Shown here: positions 1 to 11,608 of the stretch, one piece after another
Position numbering within the stretch: position 1 is the first letter of the stretch
Layout of the letters: each line of letters begins with the position of its first letter
Assembly (NCBI GenBank): GCA_964036275.1
Contig: OZ038436.1
Coordinates: forward strand, 20,797,904 to 20,861,903
Reading direction: 5' to 3'
From: Litoditis marina
Taxonomy: Eukaryota > Nematoda > Chromadorea > Rhabditida > Rhabditidae
Length of the DNA: 64,000 nt
The notes under the pieces: model-generated
The model's database searches: none
The model's input: only the letters and a program-made list of their open reading frames with translations
Told to the model about the DNA's origin: nothing
Program-made: the position numbers and the translations under genes

Positions 1-128
1 GTTGTCTTTTCTTAGTTTACTCCTATTTAAAGAGATATAATTTATGCTGTAAAGTGATCTACGACAAGAGGAAAACATTTTATAAGTATGTTTTTGTTCT
101 GTGGATAATAATTTTAATCACTTTCCAG

Positions 129-3100
129 GAAAACTCCAGCCAAGACACTCAACGACGATGGGCCAATTGTTCTAACTCAATCTGCTCTCGACGATCAGGT
201 ATGCATGTTTTTCATTTTCACGATAATTATGAATGACTTCAACAATTCTGAAGATTTGGAGGCACGGATCTAAAAAAACATGAGTTTTCGAAAGAACTTT
301 TAAAATAGTAAAAACGAGAAGGTGACATATTTGTAACTCATGTTTTGAAATTTTCATTAGGAATGAATAGCTCTGCTCTCGTTGAGTTCTAGTGCCTGTG
401 TAGGAGTTTTTCCAATAAAACCTGCTCGTGAGTGTTGAACAATAATACTATTCCTTTTACTTTTTCATATATTCGTGTTTAACAGGCGGATGGTTATCTG
501 AATTCCTCTTCTGAACTCGCGGATATCTTGAAGAAACAGAATGTGAACATGGACGAGATCTGCCATCTACTTCGACAATCCGTGAAGGACACAGAAGACT
601 GCACCGCCGATATTCTTCATCTTCTCAACACGCAAAACCAGCAGATTCTTCAAAATGCCGGAGAGGTTAGTGCGCACTAACTGGAATGCTGGAGTATACT
701 GTATTACTAGGTTTTAGCTGTGTACTCTGCCCTTCTGATAATACCACGATGTAAGTAGTAATCAGCTGCGTCTGTCAAAACTAGGATTCTCAATTGATGA
801 GGTATTTTAGAACGTTGAGCTCAAAAGTTTGGAAACATGTAAACTTTTGGCTGGGCTGTGAACGATTTTAAGTAGGACGCGTTAACTGGGTTTACTCGTT
901 AACGTGTTTCCTGGAGAAACATGTGAATAGGCGGGATTTATTCAAGCGAAATTTAGCAATTGAACACGTTTCCATGTGATAAGAAACGCATCGATTCGGA
1001 AAGTTTCGATTCACTAGATCTTTACAAATGGTAGATTTCAATTTGTGGACTAAGCAATACACCAATCAATATGATAATCAAATGGGAGTTATCTATCTAG
1101 TAACAATCAGGGTATCATAGAGACATTCAGCTGTCCCTCTTGTTTTCCACATTTGAGTACAGGTGGACTCAATAACTGTTACTTCATTTGTGACTACAAA
1201 CTACACATTTCAGATAACAATGATTCTGGATAAAGTGGAATATGAGATGGGACAGGACATGATTGGCGCTAACGAACACCAAACTGACTTGGAGTCCCTC
1301 AAGAAGGTGAACTATATTATTCCGGAAATTCTTTTGGTGTGTTGTGAGTCATTCTTGTCAATGCAAACTCAGTAAAATGTTCAACCGTGTTCGTTTTCAC
1401 TTTTTGTTCAACTTCAAATGGTTGGAATCGATCTGAAAGTTATCAGGAGATGTCGGGTCATTGAAAATACGCTGTGCTCATGTTGGTAACAGTTATGATG
1501 ACAACGTTATTCATAAAAACTTTTCTAGGTCAACATCGCAGAAAACTTGGACAATTCGCTCGGTCCAATAGTTCGAATGCTGCCTGCTCACCGCAATACA
1601 GTACAGAAACTTCACGAGAACTACGACATGGCTGATGAAACAATTAAAATGGTCGGTTTTTCAACTATACTTCTACTACATGTTCATTTCTTAGTGTTAT
1701 TCATTTATTGTGCTCAGAAAAGTTACAAATAAAGAGATATTTCCAGTTGTACGCTGTGGATGAAGGTGTTCAGTTGGCTTCAAAGATGAGCATTGACCCA
1801 CCAGCCTTCGAGGCGTCTCTCATCAGCGAGGTATAGTCGTTACCGTTTTCACGTGTTCTACGAAATCAAACTTCGATCCTGCACAGTCATCCCCCACCAA
1901 CGTAAATTGAGAGGGGGGAAGGGTGAAAGTTGCCTGCCTCGCAGTTTTTACAATCGCCCCCACCCCACCCCTAGTCACAAATGCTCCATATAACTATCAC
2001 CCCCACCGTGAGATTGAAACTACACCGAATTAGGGGCAGGGTAAAAATTACATGTTCCTGTGATATTAAACTGGGGAACATTGACTTTTTACCCCCCACC
2101 TTTTTGAATTTATATTGCGTTTGGGGAATTGTAGTTTGACCCCCCCACCGGGGGGTGATAATTCAATTTATCACCTGCAATACAAAAGTTTGAGGGTGGG
2201 GTTGAAGTTCAGCCCCCCACTCGTTGAAGTTTGACCCCCCACCATTGAAGTTCTACCCCCCGCCGACCCAAGTGGGGGGTAAATAGTAAATGTCGAAGTT
2301 GAATTTTGACCCCCCCCCCCTCTCCTAGATTTTCAGGTTTTAGCTTGGGTGGGGGGTTGAAGTGCTACGGGGGGGGACTCAACTAAAGTGGGGGGCGATA
2401 CTTCAATTTTCCCTTAAACTGTATTGATGTTGATCAAGAATGAAATTGGAACATGATAGATTTCAGATCAGTACCGCTCTCTACCTCCTGGACGATTCAT
2501 TGGCATCCACGAGAGACTATTTCTCGCGTTCCACCATACTGAAAACGCTGATTGACAGAACTCGAGGAAATGCTCACAACATCAACACCTACTTCGGTCA
2601 GAAGGTGTGTAGTGTACAGTTATTGTTTAAGAAATGCCGAAATGGATAAAACTACACCTCTTTCAGAAAGAAGGAAGAGTGTACAATAGGAGTTGATTAT
2701 TCCAATAAGAACGGAATGCGAAATTGAAGTTCAATTTAGATGACACACTAACATGAAAAACAACTTCTTCTTGACTCATCTGCCACCTATCTTCGATATT
2801 TGTTACCATTTCCAGCTCCTGGTCCCACCTCCAGTTACCTCGATGACATCTCTATCCGGGACCTCCATCCTGTCTGCCACCAGTGGCACCGCCTACAGCC
2901 AGTCCGCGGAAAGCCACCAATCCCGCGCTTCTCTGGCAACTGACGGAACACAACACGCACTTTGGTAAGTCGAATTTCACTAACAGAGACAGCAAACGAC
3001 CAGATTAATCACGCAATACTTGGTTGTTGAGTTCCTCTCAGCAACAACCGTTGTTGAGAGTTTCCCTTACCGAATTCGTACGATGTCTGATTACATATAA

Positions 3101-5946
3101 CATAGCAGAGTTTTGTGTAGTTTGCACTTGATAGACAGCTGTAAGATGCAAATTTTGACTGAAAACCACCGGATCAAACTACAATATAGCGGGATAGTGG
3201 AAAATACACCACGTACGCCTGTTTTGGGCAAAGAAACCCCTGTACATCATTGCAGCGTCGCACGTTCCATTTTTGAGTGCAAAAGTGGACGCTGTAGTTT
3301 GGCATCTTATTCAGCGAGCAGCACACAGAAAAACTCCGAAAATCCGAAGATCCGGTGAGATTGGCACTAGAACTTCAACTTTTCGAAGGATCACATCTTG
3401 TTTTATAAATCTTTCCACTCTAAATTTGACTAAGTTTATCTGAATTCGCCAAATAATTCTTAATTAATTCTTTGTATTCAACCAGCTGCTGCTCTCGACA
3501 ATGGAACGTCGCGCTTTGTTAAAGAAGGACGATTATGTGGACCAATCTCGTGTCAACGGTCCTTTAAACTGCAATTGAAAAATGTATTGCAGTTTAAAGG
3601 GCTGAACCGTTGCGATTGGACCGCATAATCGTCCTTCTTTAAATGTAAAATTTTGTTTGTTAAATTAAAGAAGGACGATTATGTGGTCCAATCGCAACGC
3701 TTCAGTCCTTTAAACTGCAATATATTTTTCAACCGTTGACACGAGATTAGTCCACATAATCGTCCTACTTTAAATGTTAAATTAAACGCATGTTTCACTT
3801 GCAATGTATAGACACATTTGTAGGGCAATTTATGATAGTTGTCTTTAGTTAGTTTAACGAGACAATTATCTGAATGTCATTCAAGAGTAGAGAAATAATA
3901 ATGTTTGAAAATAATTTACTCGTTCTCCAGTCTCTCTTCGTTCTCGGACGGATCCGGATCTTTTGAAACCTCCTACTCTGTCAACAAAACGAATATGTTG
4001 TCCGAAGGGTGGGTTATTTTGTTATTCAATCTATCAAGAACCGGCTCTTCAAAAAAATGATCTTCAAAGCATCATTCCATACCAATTTCGTCGGGTTAAC
4101 CTGATTTGGGTCAGTTATGAATTCCGTAACTATTCGGGAGCTAAAACATAGAAATTTGGCTGCAAGGCGTCGTACTGCAACAATCTATGACGGTATGAAA
4201 CACACTTTAGTTATAAGTTGAAACAGCCAATCAGAGGCCGTATGCATGAATCATCCCTGGCCTGATTGGGATGCAATCCCGAGCTCGATTTGGCTATGTC
4301 TCAGTCAATTCAGCTGGGGATAGCAAGCCAACCCGGCTCGGGCTGTTTCATGCATACGGCCTCAGTTTACAGTAGCTCTGCCTCGTTGGGTTCGTACCAT
4401 GCCAGTGAATATTCGAATGAATCCAACAACAATTCGTCCAATTACTCTGCAAGTGAGTTCGAGGAGCGTGTTTGTGGAAAGCCAACAGACCCAGTTATTG
4501 GACACATCCGACGTGTTTTCCTGGAAATTCATACTAATTGCTTCTTCCACTCAAATTTTATTTGAAACACAAAATGATTACTGCATGTTTTGTGAAATGC
4601 TTGGCACGTGTCAGTCGGAGTGACAACTACGATGAACTCTAGAGAACAACAACAACAACAAAATACCTCACATTCTGGTTAGGGTTACACGTAGCTACCG
4701 TAGTCTTATTTTCTATTACGTATGAATCAGTATATTTTATTTTAACTTTAAATTCATTATGTTTCAGCCAACGTTTCTGCAAGCGATAGCGGTAATGTGA
4801 AGAGTGTCGGTTCGGCTTCACTGGAAAGTGTCAGAAAAGGAGGTAGGCAACATTCCACGAATAATTTTTCTCACTGAAACACTAATAGCGAACTTTGGGG
4901 ACTATTTTACTTTCGCCCCCCACCCAACAATCGCACTTCCGTGACACTTTGGTCCCCCACCCGCACTAGTTTCAACAGAAAATGGTGGGGGGTAAAAGGT
5001 AAATGTATGTTAGGGCGGGGGGCTAAAGTTAAATGTCGACATTGTACACTCACCCTCCCCCCCCCCCCATTAACGTAAATTGGGGGGTGAAAGTGACATG
5101 CCTGGCAATTTTTACGATTGAAAGTAAAATTTTCCCGAACTTTGTAAAAAAAAAGAAAATCACGTAAGCTGCCAAAATGATTACCCAGATGACCTTAGAA
5201 ATTGATTTTTTCCTGTTTTTTTTGGAGTTTCCTATCATTCGTGCTGCTCTGATTCCGACCGATTTCGCATAGAATTTTATATTGTTTGTTTCAGAATCTC
5301 TGTCATCTGTGTCTGGCCACACTTTCTTCGAAAATTCTTTTGAGCTGGTCAAGGTTGCTGATGCTCCTCAAAACGGTGAGAAACATTCAGTTGTTCAAAA
5401 CACTGAGTTAAACGCAAGTGTGAAGTAAAATGAGAGTTTATTTTGAAAATCAAGAAAACCTATACGCTACATCTTAGAGAAAATTGGTCAGAAGCGAAAG
5501 TATAGGTATGTACAGAGCAGAAGTTTGGATTTGTAGTATGATAGCTCTTTTTTTAAAAATGGAAAACTTTACGTTGCTTAAATTTGAAACTAGACAGTTT
5601 CAGTTGCTGGTGAAATGGAAGCTCTCTCCACTGCTCGCGAGCAAATCTCTCTCATCCTTACAGCCCTTTCCAACGTAAGTTCTTGTCAGACTGTTTGTAT
5701 TCGTTTTTTATGTTTGCTCCGCAATTACCGCTTTACATGGTAAAGTTATGTGTGGAAGAAACATGTTTTTATTGCTTCTAAAGTTGTTATAACTTTGTTA
5801 TTTTCGTTTCAGGTCAAATATCAAACCGCACAAGCGTCAAACCATTCCTTTTGAGAATAATTAGAATTGAGCCGAACCTTTTTCAGCATTCAATGAACAC
5901 CGCTGAACCGACTCAAGACTCTCGCACTGAGCTATCGATGGAATAA
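129..5946 (+). CDS. Gene A: unrecognised helical, Ser-rich nematode protein (5' end outside window)
   Basis: Thirteen exons can be joined in one frame: 129-198, 486-665, 1214-1306, 1529-1651, 1747-1830, 2467-2604, 2816-2964, 3931-4008, 4373-4452, 4768-4842, 5295-5375, 5604-5674 and 5887-5946 (TAA). All phases close. The first visible exon starts with one base of a split codon, so coding sequence continues upstream of the window. The N-terminal part is helical and polar, with segments such as DEICHLLRQSVKDTED and RTRGNAHNINTYFGQ. The C-terminal half is Ser/Thr/Asn-rich and probably disordered. No signal peptide, membrane segment or catalytic motif is visible. Gene B on the opposite strand is a diverged paralog with matching exon lengths (60, 41, 28 and 46 codons), which shows the frame is real. 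The introns carry several mobile elements. I do not recognise the family; a structural or scaffold role is only a guess. Confidence 0.85.
1880..2420. mobile_element. C-tract element, copy 1 (intron 5 of gene A)
   Basis: The stretch alternates CCCCCCAC and GGGGGGT blocks separated by short AT-rich pieces, ending in ACTTCAATTTTCCC at about 2416. It resembles the elements at 4897-5136 and 45440-45786, which have clear ends. The left end of this copy is not clear, so its limits are approximate. Confidence 0.6.
3519..3773. mobile_element. TTAA-flanked MITE in intron 7 of gene A
   Basis: Terminal inverted repeats AGAAGGACGATTATGTGG and its inverted partner (one mismatch) are flanked by TTAA on both sides. 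Inside, two further inverted copies of the same block form nested hairpins. The element is missing at the matching site of unit 2 (about 8415), so it inserted after the duplication. TTAA targets suggest a piggyBac-type mobiliser. Confidence 0.8.
4233..4366. mobile_element. Palindromic MITE GAGGCCGTATGCATGAA, copy in unit 1
   Basis: The ends are inverted copies of GAGGCCGTATGCATGAA, with an internal inverted pair around CCCGAGCTCGATTTGGCT. It lies in intron 8 of gene A, directly before the exon 9 acceptor. Related copies are at 8863-9000 and 22728-22857. Its presence in both duplicate units shows that it is older than the duplication. Confidence 0.75.
4897..5136. mobile_element. C-tract element, copy 2, with 7-bp target duplication
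   Basis: The element begins GGGGACTATTTTAC and ends GTAAAATTTTCCC, an imperfect inverted repeat. The interior is CCCCCCACC/GGGGGGTAA blocks. It is flanked by GAACTTT at 4890-4896 and 5137-5143. The unit 2 equivalent near 9500 has a single GAACTT and no insert, which gives a natural empty site. Confidence 0.8.
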
Positions 5947-6055
5947 TTGGATTGATGTTATTCATTCAGATTGTTTTGTATTCCGAATCGTGACTTTTTG
6001 TATTCGGTTAACTGTCTGTACGTATTGTAGAATACCTGTCAAGCACAGGTAGAGA

Positions 6056-6061
6056 AATAAA
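6056..6061 (+). terminator. Poly(A) signal of gene A
   Basis: AATAAA lies 110 bases after the gene A stop codon. The same signal is preserved in the duplicate at 10360-10365. Confidence 0.6.
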
Positions 6062-7125
6062 CAATTAAAATGAAGAATGAACGTATATTGTTGTGAACAA
6101 GAAAAGAATATACAAACAGAAAAAAAGAAAAAGGAAGTTTAAAGCACTGGAGAATGAGAAAAAATGACACGCTGAAAACTGTAAGCTCAAAGTCTGAAAA
6201 ACAGAAAACGCTGTCTACAGCTAGAACAATCATCATAATCTGACCTGGATGAACAGAAATAGTTCTCTAGACCTTTCATTTCCCTATTCGCCTACTTTTT
6301 TACTCTATTTTCCCTCAGAGAGGGTTTTTTCTGGTGTATACACTCTCCTACACTATTTATATTCTCAAATTCCAAAAAATATATAACATTTCAATACAGT
6401 GTCAAACGCGTGCCATTGATCAAACCACTGATCACGCCGGTGGTGCTCGGAATACATCATATTCATTCATATTTTACATAGTTATTCAAATGGGGGCAGT
6501 TTTCTACATTTCACTACTTTGATGGAAAAAAAGATATCTTGACAGAGAGGGACCATTGATAGTTGATAGTATACAGAGAGGGACCATTGATAGTTTTCAA
6601 TAACGTAAACAGCAGCAACAACAAAATTCACAAAAGTATTGTTCCCATTTGAACCAAAGTAAAACATTTTCCTCGACAGTTTTTGCAGTAAATAAAGAGA
6701 AAACGTAAACAAAAAGGTTTTTATTCTGTATAACGAGATAATCCTGCAGAGAACGTCTGACCGAATACAAGAGCAATGCGATTCATGATGTAAAAGTTGC
6801 TTCAGGCCTTCAGGACTGCATAAACTTAGAACTCTTGGCTCATCGACTCCTGGATAGTATCGGCCTCACTCATCAGATTCTGCAATTAAACATTTTGTTC
6901 AACATGGGAATTGAAAACTTAGGCTTCTTTGTTCTTTTATATCTATTACATCATTAGGGTGATTGAAGTTTTCAACCACTCCACCACTCCTTAACTCGAA
7001 AGTTCGGAATTGTCCACGCCAAAACTCGATTGATTTTTTAAATGTTTGCAAATAGGCCCATGGAAGGCATTGTTATGACCTCAAAACGTTGGATTGGTAA
7101 CGATCCCCTAAATTGTTGTCCCGAG

Positions 7126-7268
7126 TGCGTATGCTAGAAGATCCCGGCACCTTTATCCCATCCTGCGTCTCCTCAAACATACCCTATTTCTCTGCTATTA
7201 CATCCCGCCGGGATATAAGAGACAAGAAATAGTGAGGCGGAGCGAGAGACGCAGGATGGGATGAAGGT
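7126..7268. mobile_element. MITE CGTATGCTAGAAGATCCCGG, right end lost
   Basis: The left terminal repeat and the interior match the complete copy at 11609-11770, but the sequence breaks off after GGTGCGGGG and runs directly into a gene B exon relic. The deletion breakpoint in unit 1 therefore lies inside this MITE. Confidence 0.75.
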
Positions 7269-7274
7269 GCGGGG

Positions 7275-7419
7275 CATGATTGGTTTCTGTAGCAGAGAAA
7301 CGTGGGAGCGAATGCTGGTTGGTGCAGTTTCGTAGGTTTGCTCTTCAGTAGAAATAATAGTCGAGGATTGGGAAACGACTGAGCTGAGAGAAGCTGGTTC
7401 TACCGCCTGAAACTGATTG
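7275..7419 (-). pseudogene. Relic of gene B exon 8
   Basis: This stretch is closely similar to gene B exon 8 and its flanks (13853-14002), including the acceptor. None of the other gene B exons are next to it, so it cannot form a gene by itself. It marks the end of duplication unit 1. Confidence 0.85.
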
Positions 7420-7723
7420 ATACATTTATTTACATGTAGCGTATTGATGCATAATGAACAAAAATATCATTGAATCAACGAAATTCGAGCAAATGCCGAC
7501 CTAAAACAATAAAATAATTATAAAAAACAGTGAAACATTGAAACAAACATACTAACATTGCGATATGCCTCTGAATATTGTATTTAGTGAAAACTGAACT
7601 CAACTTATTCCAATGAGAACGGAATGCGAAATTGAAGTTCAATTTAGATGACACACTAACATGAAAAACAACTTCTTCTTGACTCATCTGCCACCTCTCT
7701 TCGATATTTGTTTCTATTTCCAG

Positions 7724-10250
7724 CTCCTCGTCCCGCCCCCGGTTTCCTCGATGACATCTCTATCCGGGACCTCCATCCTGTCTGCCACCAGTGGCACCGC
7801 CTACAGCCAGTCCGCGGAAAGCCACCAACCCCGCGCTTCTCTGGCAACTGACGGAACACAACACGCACTTTGGTAAGTCGAATTTCACTAACAGAGACAG
7901 CAAACCACCAGATTAATCACGCAATACTTGGTTGTTGAGTTCCTCCCAGCAACAACCGTTGTTGAGAGTTCCCCTTACCGAATTCGTACGATGTCTGATT
8001 ACATATAACATATCAGAGTTTTGTGTAGTTTGCACTTGATAGACAGCTGTAAGATGCAAATTTTGACTGAAAACCACCGGATCAAACTACAATATAGCGG
8101 GATAGTGGAAGATACACGTACGCCTGATTTGGGAAAAGAAACCCCTGTACATCATTGCAGCGTCGCACGTTCCATTTTCGAGTGCAAAAGTGGACGCTGT
8201 AGTTTGGCATCTTATTCAGCGAGCAGCACACAGAAAAACTCCGAAAATCCGAAGATCCGGTGAGATTGGCACTAGAACAACTTTTCGTGGGATCACAACT
8301 TTTCGTAAACCTGCTTACTCTAATTCTAACTAAGTTTATCTGAAATCAGCCAAATGAATTTTAAATTCACTTTTTGTATTCAACCACCTGCTGCTCTCGA
8401 CAATGGAACCTCGCGCTGTGATGAAATGCATGTTTTTTTGCAATATGAAGCATTGGAGAGAGAAATTTAGGATTTTTCAGTTTTTTGTTAGTTTAACGAT
8501 AGAGTCTGAACGTGATTTAAGAGTAGAGAATTATTCATGTTTTTAAACAAGTTATTTGTTCTGCAGTCTCTCTTCGTTCTCGGACGGATCCGGATCCTTT
8601 GAAACCTCCTACTCTGTCAACAAAACGAATATGTTGTCCGAAGGGTGGTTATTTTGTTATTCAATCTATCAAGAACACGCTCTTCAGAAAAGTGATCTTC
8701 AAAGCATCATTCCATACCAATTTCGTCGGGTTAACCTGATTTGGGTCAGTTATGAATTCCGTAACTATTCGGGAGCTAAAACATAGAAATTTGGCTGCAA
8801 GGGGTCGTACTGCAACAATCTATGACGGTGTGAAACACACTTTAGTTATAAGTTGAAACAGCCAATCAGAGGCCGTATGCATGAATCATCCCTGGCCCGA
8901 TTGGGATGCTATCCCGAGCTCGATTTGGCTATGTCTCAGTCAATTCAGCTGGGGATAGCAAGCCAACCCGGCTCGGGCTGTTTCATGCATACGGCCTCAG
9001 TTTACAGTAGCTCTGCCTCGTTGGGTTCGTACCATGTCAGTGAATATTCGAATGAATCCAACAACAATTCGTCCACTTACTCTGCAAGTGAGTTCGAGGA
9101 GCGTGTTTGTGGAAAGCCAACAGACCCAGTTATTGGACACATCCGACGTGTTTTCCTGGAAATTTATACTTCAGTACTATTGCTTCCTTCACTCAATTTT
9201 TTTTCTGAAACACAAAAAGATTAATCCAATGTTTTGTGGAATGATTGGCGCCCGTCAGTCGAAATGACAACTACGATGAATCAAGTGAACAACAACAAAA
9301 CATTTCGCACATTATGGTTTACACGCAGCTACTAGTTTTCTATCACGTGTGAATCAGTAAATTTTATTTTGTTTCAGCCAACGTTTCTGCAAGCGATAGC
9401 GGTAATGTGAAGAGTGTCGGTTCGGCTTCACTGGAAAGTGTCAGAAAAGGAGGTAGGCAGCATTTCACGAGTAATATTTTTCACTGAAACAGTCAAGCGA
9501 ACTTCGTAATTAAAAGAAATCCAGCGCCACGTTAGTGGTTAAAAATGAGCAAACGTGGAGCAGTATTACCCAGATGATCTTAGAAATGGAATTTTCCCAG
9601 TTTTTTTCTCTCCGAGATTTCGTTCATTCGAGCTATTCTGATTCGGACCGATTTCGCATAAATGTTGTGTTTAATTTTTTCAGAATCTCTGTCATCTATG
9701 TCTGGCCACACTTTCTTTGAAAATTCTTTTGAGCTGGTCAAGGTTGCTGATGCTTCTACGAACGGTGAGAAACGTTCAATTACACTTATCACAGTGATTC
9801 ATTGGGAAAAAATAGGTCAGATCGGTTGACGAAGCGACAGTATTACTTATGTGCAGAAGTGGGGATTGGCAGCATGATACTATTCATACAGTAATGGAAA
9901 ACTTCATCTTGTTTCATTTTGAAACTGAATAGACAGTTTCAGTTGCTGGTGAAATGGAAGCTCTCTCCACTGCTCGCGAGCAAATCTCTCTCATCCTTAC
10001 AGCCCTTTCCAACGTAAGTTTTTAGGTTTGCGTCGACATTACCGCTTGTTATAAGTGAAAGAAACATGTTTCATAGCTTCTATAATTGTTATAATTTCGT
10101 TGTATTAGTTCTAGGTCAAATATTAAACCACACAAGCGTAGAAACATTCCTTCTGAGAATAATTAGAAATTAATCCAAACCTTTTTTCAGCATTCAATGA
10201 ACACCGCTGAACCGACTCAAGACTCTCGCACTGAGCTATCGATGGAATAA
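7724..10250 (+). pseudogene. Gene A': 5'-truncated duplicate of gene A exons 7-13
   Basis: Seven exons correspond one for one to gene A exons 7-13: 7724-7872, 8567-8644, 9008-9087, 9378-9452, 9684-9764, 9943-10013 and 10191-10250 (TAA). Splice sites and phases are intact and there is no internal stop. Only a handful of amino acids differ, for example PVTS to PVSS, SYHAS to SYHVS and DAPQN to DASTN. Exons 1-6 are absent, since 6062-7723 contains none of them, so A' has no start of its own. Because exon 7' begins in the same phase as exon 7, gene A transcripts could in principle splice into A' as alternative 3' exons. The preserved frame would fit either such use or a recent duplication. Calling it a pseudogene is the conservative choice. 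Confidence 0.7.
8863..9000. mobile_element. Palindromic MITE GAGGCCGTATGCATGAA, copy in unit 2
   Basis: This is the duplicate of the 4233-4366 element, in the same intron position. It differs by a few bases only. Confidence 0.75.
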
Positions 10251-10736
10251 TTGGATTGATGTTATTCATTCAGATTGTTTTGTATTCCGAATCGTGACTT
10301 TTTGTATTCGGTTAACTGTCTGTACGTATTGTAGAATACCTGTCAAGCACAGGTAGAGAAATAAACAATTAAAATGAAGAATAACCGTATATTGTTGTGA
10401 ACAAGAGAAGAATATACAAAAATAAGCTCAAAGGCTAGGCTAGCATAAGCTGTAAGCTCATAGGCCGAAAAACAGAAATCGCTGTCTACAGCTAGAACAA
10501 TCGTCATTATCTGACCTGGATGAACAGAAATGGTTTTCTAGACCTTTCATTTCTGTTTTCGCCAACTTTTTTCTGAACTCTATTTTTCCTAAGAAGGGCT
10601 TATTTCTGGTTTATACACTCTCCTACACTATTTATATTTTCAAATTCGAAAAAAATTATAACATTTCAAACGCGCGCCATCGATCAAACCACACTGATCA
10701 CGCCGCTGATCACGCACGCGGGTGCCCGGAATACAT

Positions 10737-10935
10737 ATAGGGGGTGCCAAGTTTATAAATTTGTGTCTCTCGCCGGAATCGAACCTGCGAGCAAAAGAAT
10801 CGTAACCAGGCGTTAACCACTACGTTACGAGAGTCAATAGCCAGTTGGGTTTGGAATCAAAGACCTGTGTTCGTACACAGCGAAAGCTGAAATATACAGT
10901 ACCCTTTCGCCTTTCCGTTGGCGACGACTATAATA
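10737..10935 (-). mobile_element. tRNA-derived SINE, private to unit 2
   Basis: Read on -, it has a roughly 90-bp head containing TATAGTCGTCG and CAACGGAAAGGCG. A tRNA-like part follows, with A-box-like GTAGTGGTTAACGCC, B box GGTTCGATTCC and pairing ends CTCTCG/CGAGAG. The tail ends GGCACCCCCTATA. Unit 1 has the uninterrupted site near 6453. The anticodon arm is poor, so it is not a working tRNA gene. Confidence 0.75.
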
Positions 10936-11608
10936 CTCATTCATATTTTACATAGTTATTCGCATGGGACAGTTTTCTATATTTCACTACTTTGATGGAA
11001 AGAAGATATCTTGACAGAGGGACCATTGATAGTTGATAGTATACAGAGAGGGACCATAGTTTTCAATAACGTAAACAGCAGCAACAACAACATTCACAAA
11101 AGTGTTGTTCCCATTTGAACCAAAGTAAAACATTTTCCTCGACAGTTTTTGCAGTAAATGAAGAGAAAACGTAAACAAAAAGGTTTTTATTCTGTATAAC
11201 GAGATAATCCTGCAGAGAACGTCTAACCGAATACAAGAGCAATGCGATTCATGATGTAAAAGTTTCTTCAGGCCTTCAGGACACGAAGGACTGCATACAT
11301 TTAGAACTCTTGGCTCATCGACTCCTGGGTGGTATCGGCCTCACTCATCAGATTCTGCAATTAAACATTTTGTTCAACATGGGAATTGAAAACTTAGGCT
11401 TCTTTGTTCTTTTATATCTATTACATCATTAGGGTGATTGAAGTTTTCAACCACTCCACCACTCCTTAACTCGAAAGTTCGGAATTGTCCACGCCAAAAC
11501 TCGATTGATTTCCTAAATGTTTGCGATAAGGCTCATGGAAGGCATGTTATGACCTCAAAACGTTGGATTGGTAACTTGAAATTGGTCTCCTAAATTGTTG
11601 TCCCGAGT

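Larger units (their letters stand above)
2694..7268. repeat. Segmental duplication, unit 1
   Basis: This unit covers gene A exons 7-13, the 3' spacer and the start of a MITE. It is matched by unit 2 at 7607-11750. Similarity begins inside gene A intron 6, where both copies read about AACGGAATGCGAAATTG. It runs past the stop codon and through the spacer, which contains AACGTCTGACCGAATACAAG and its near-identical partner. Exons are almost identical between units, while introns carry small indels and separate insertions. Confidence 0.9.
5947..7274. other. Spacer after gene A
   Basis: This stretch holds the gene A 3' UTR, then AT-rich DNA duplicated in unit 2, then a truncated CGTATGCTAG-type MITE at 7126-7268. 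I see no supported gene. Confidence 0.6.
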
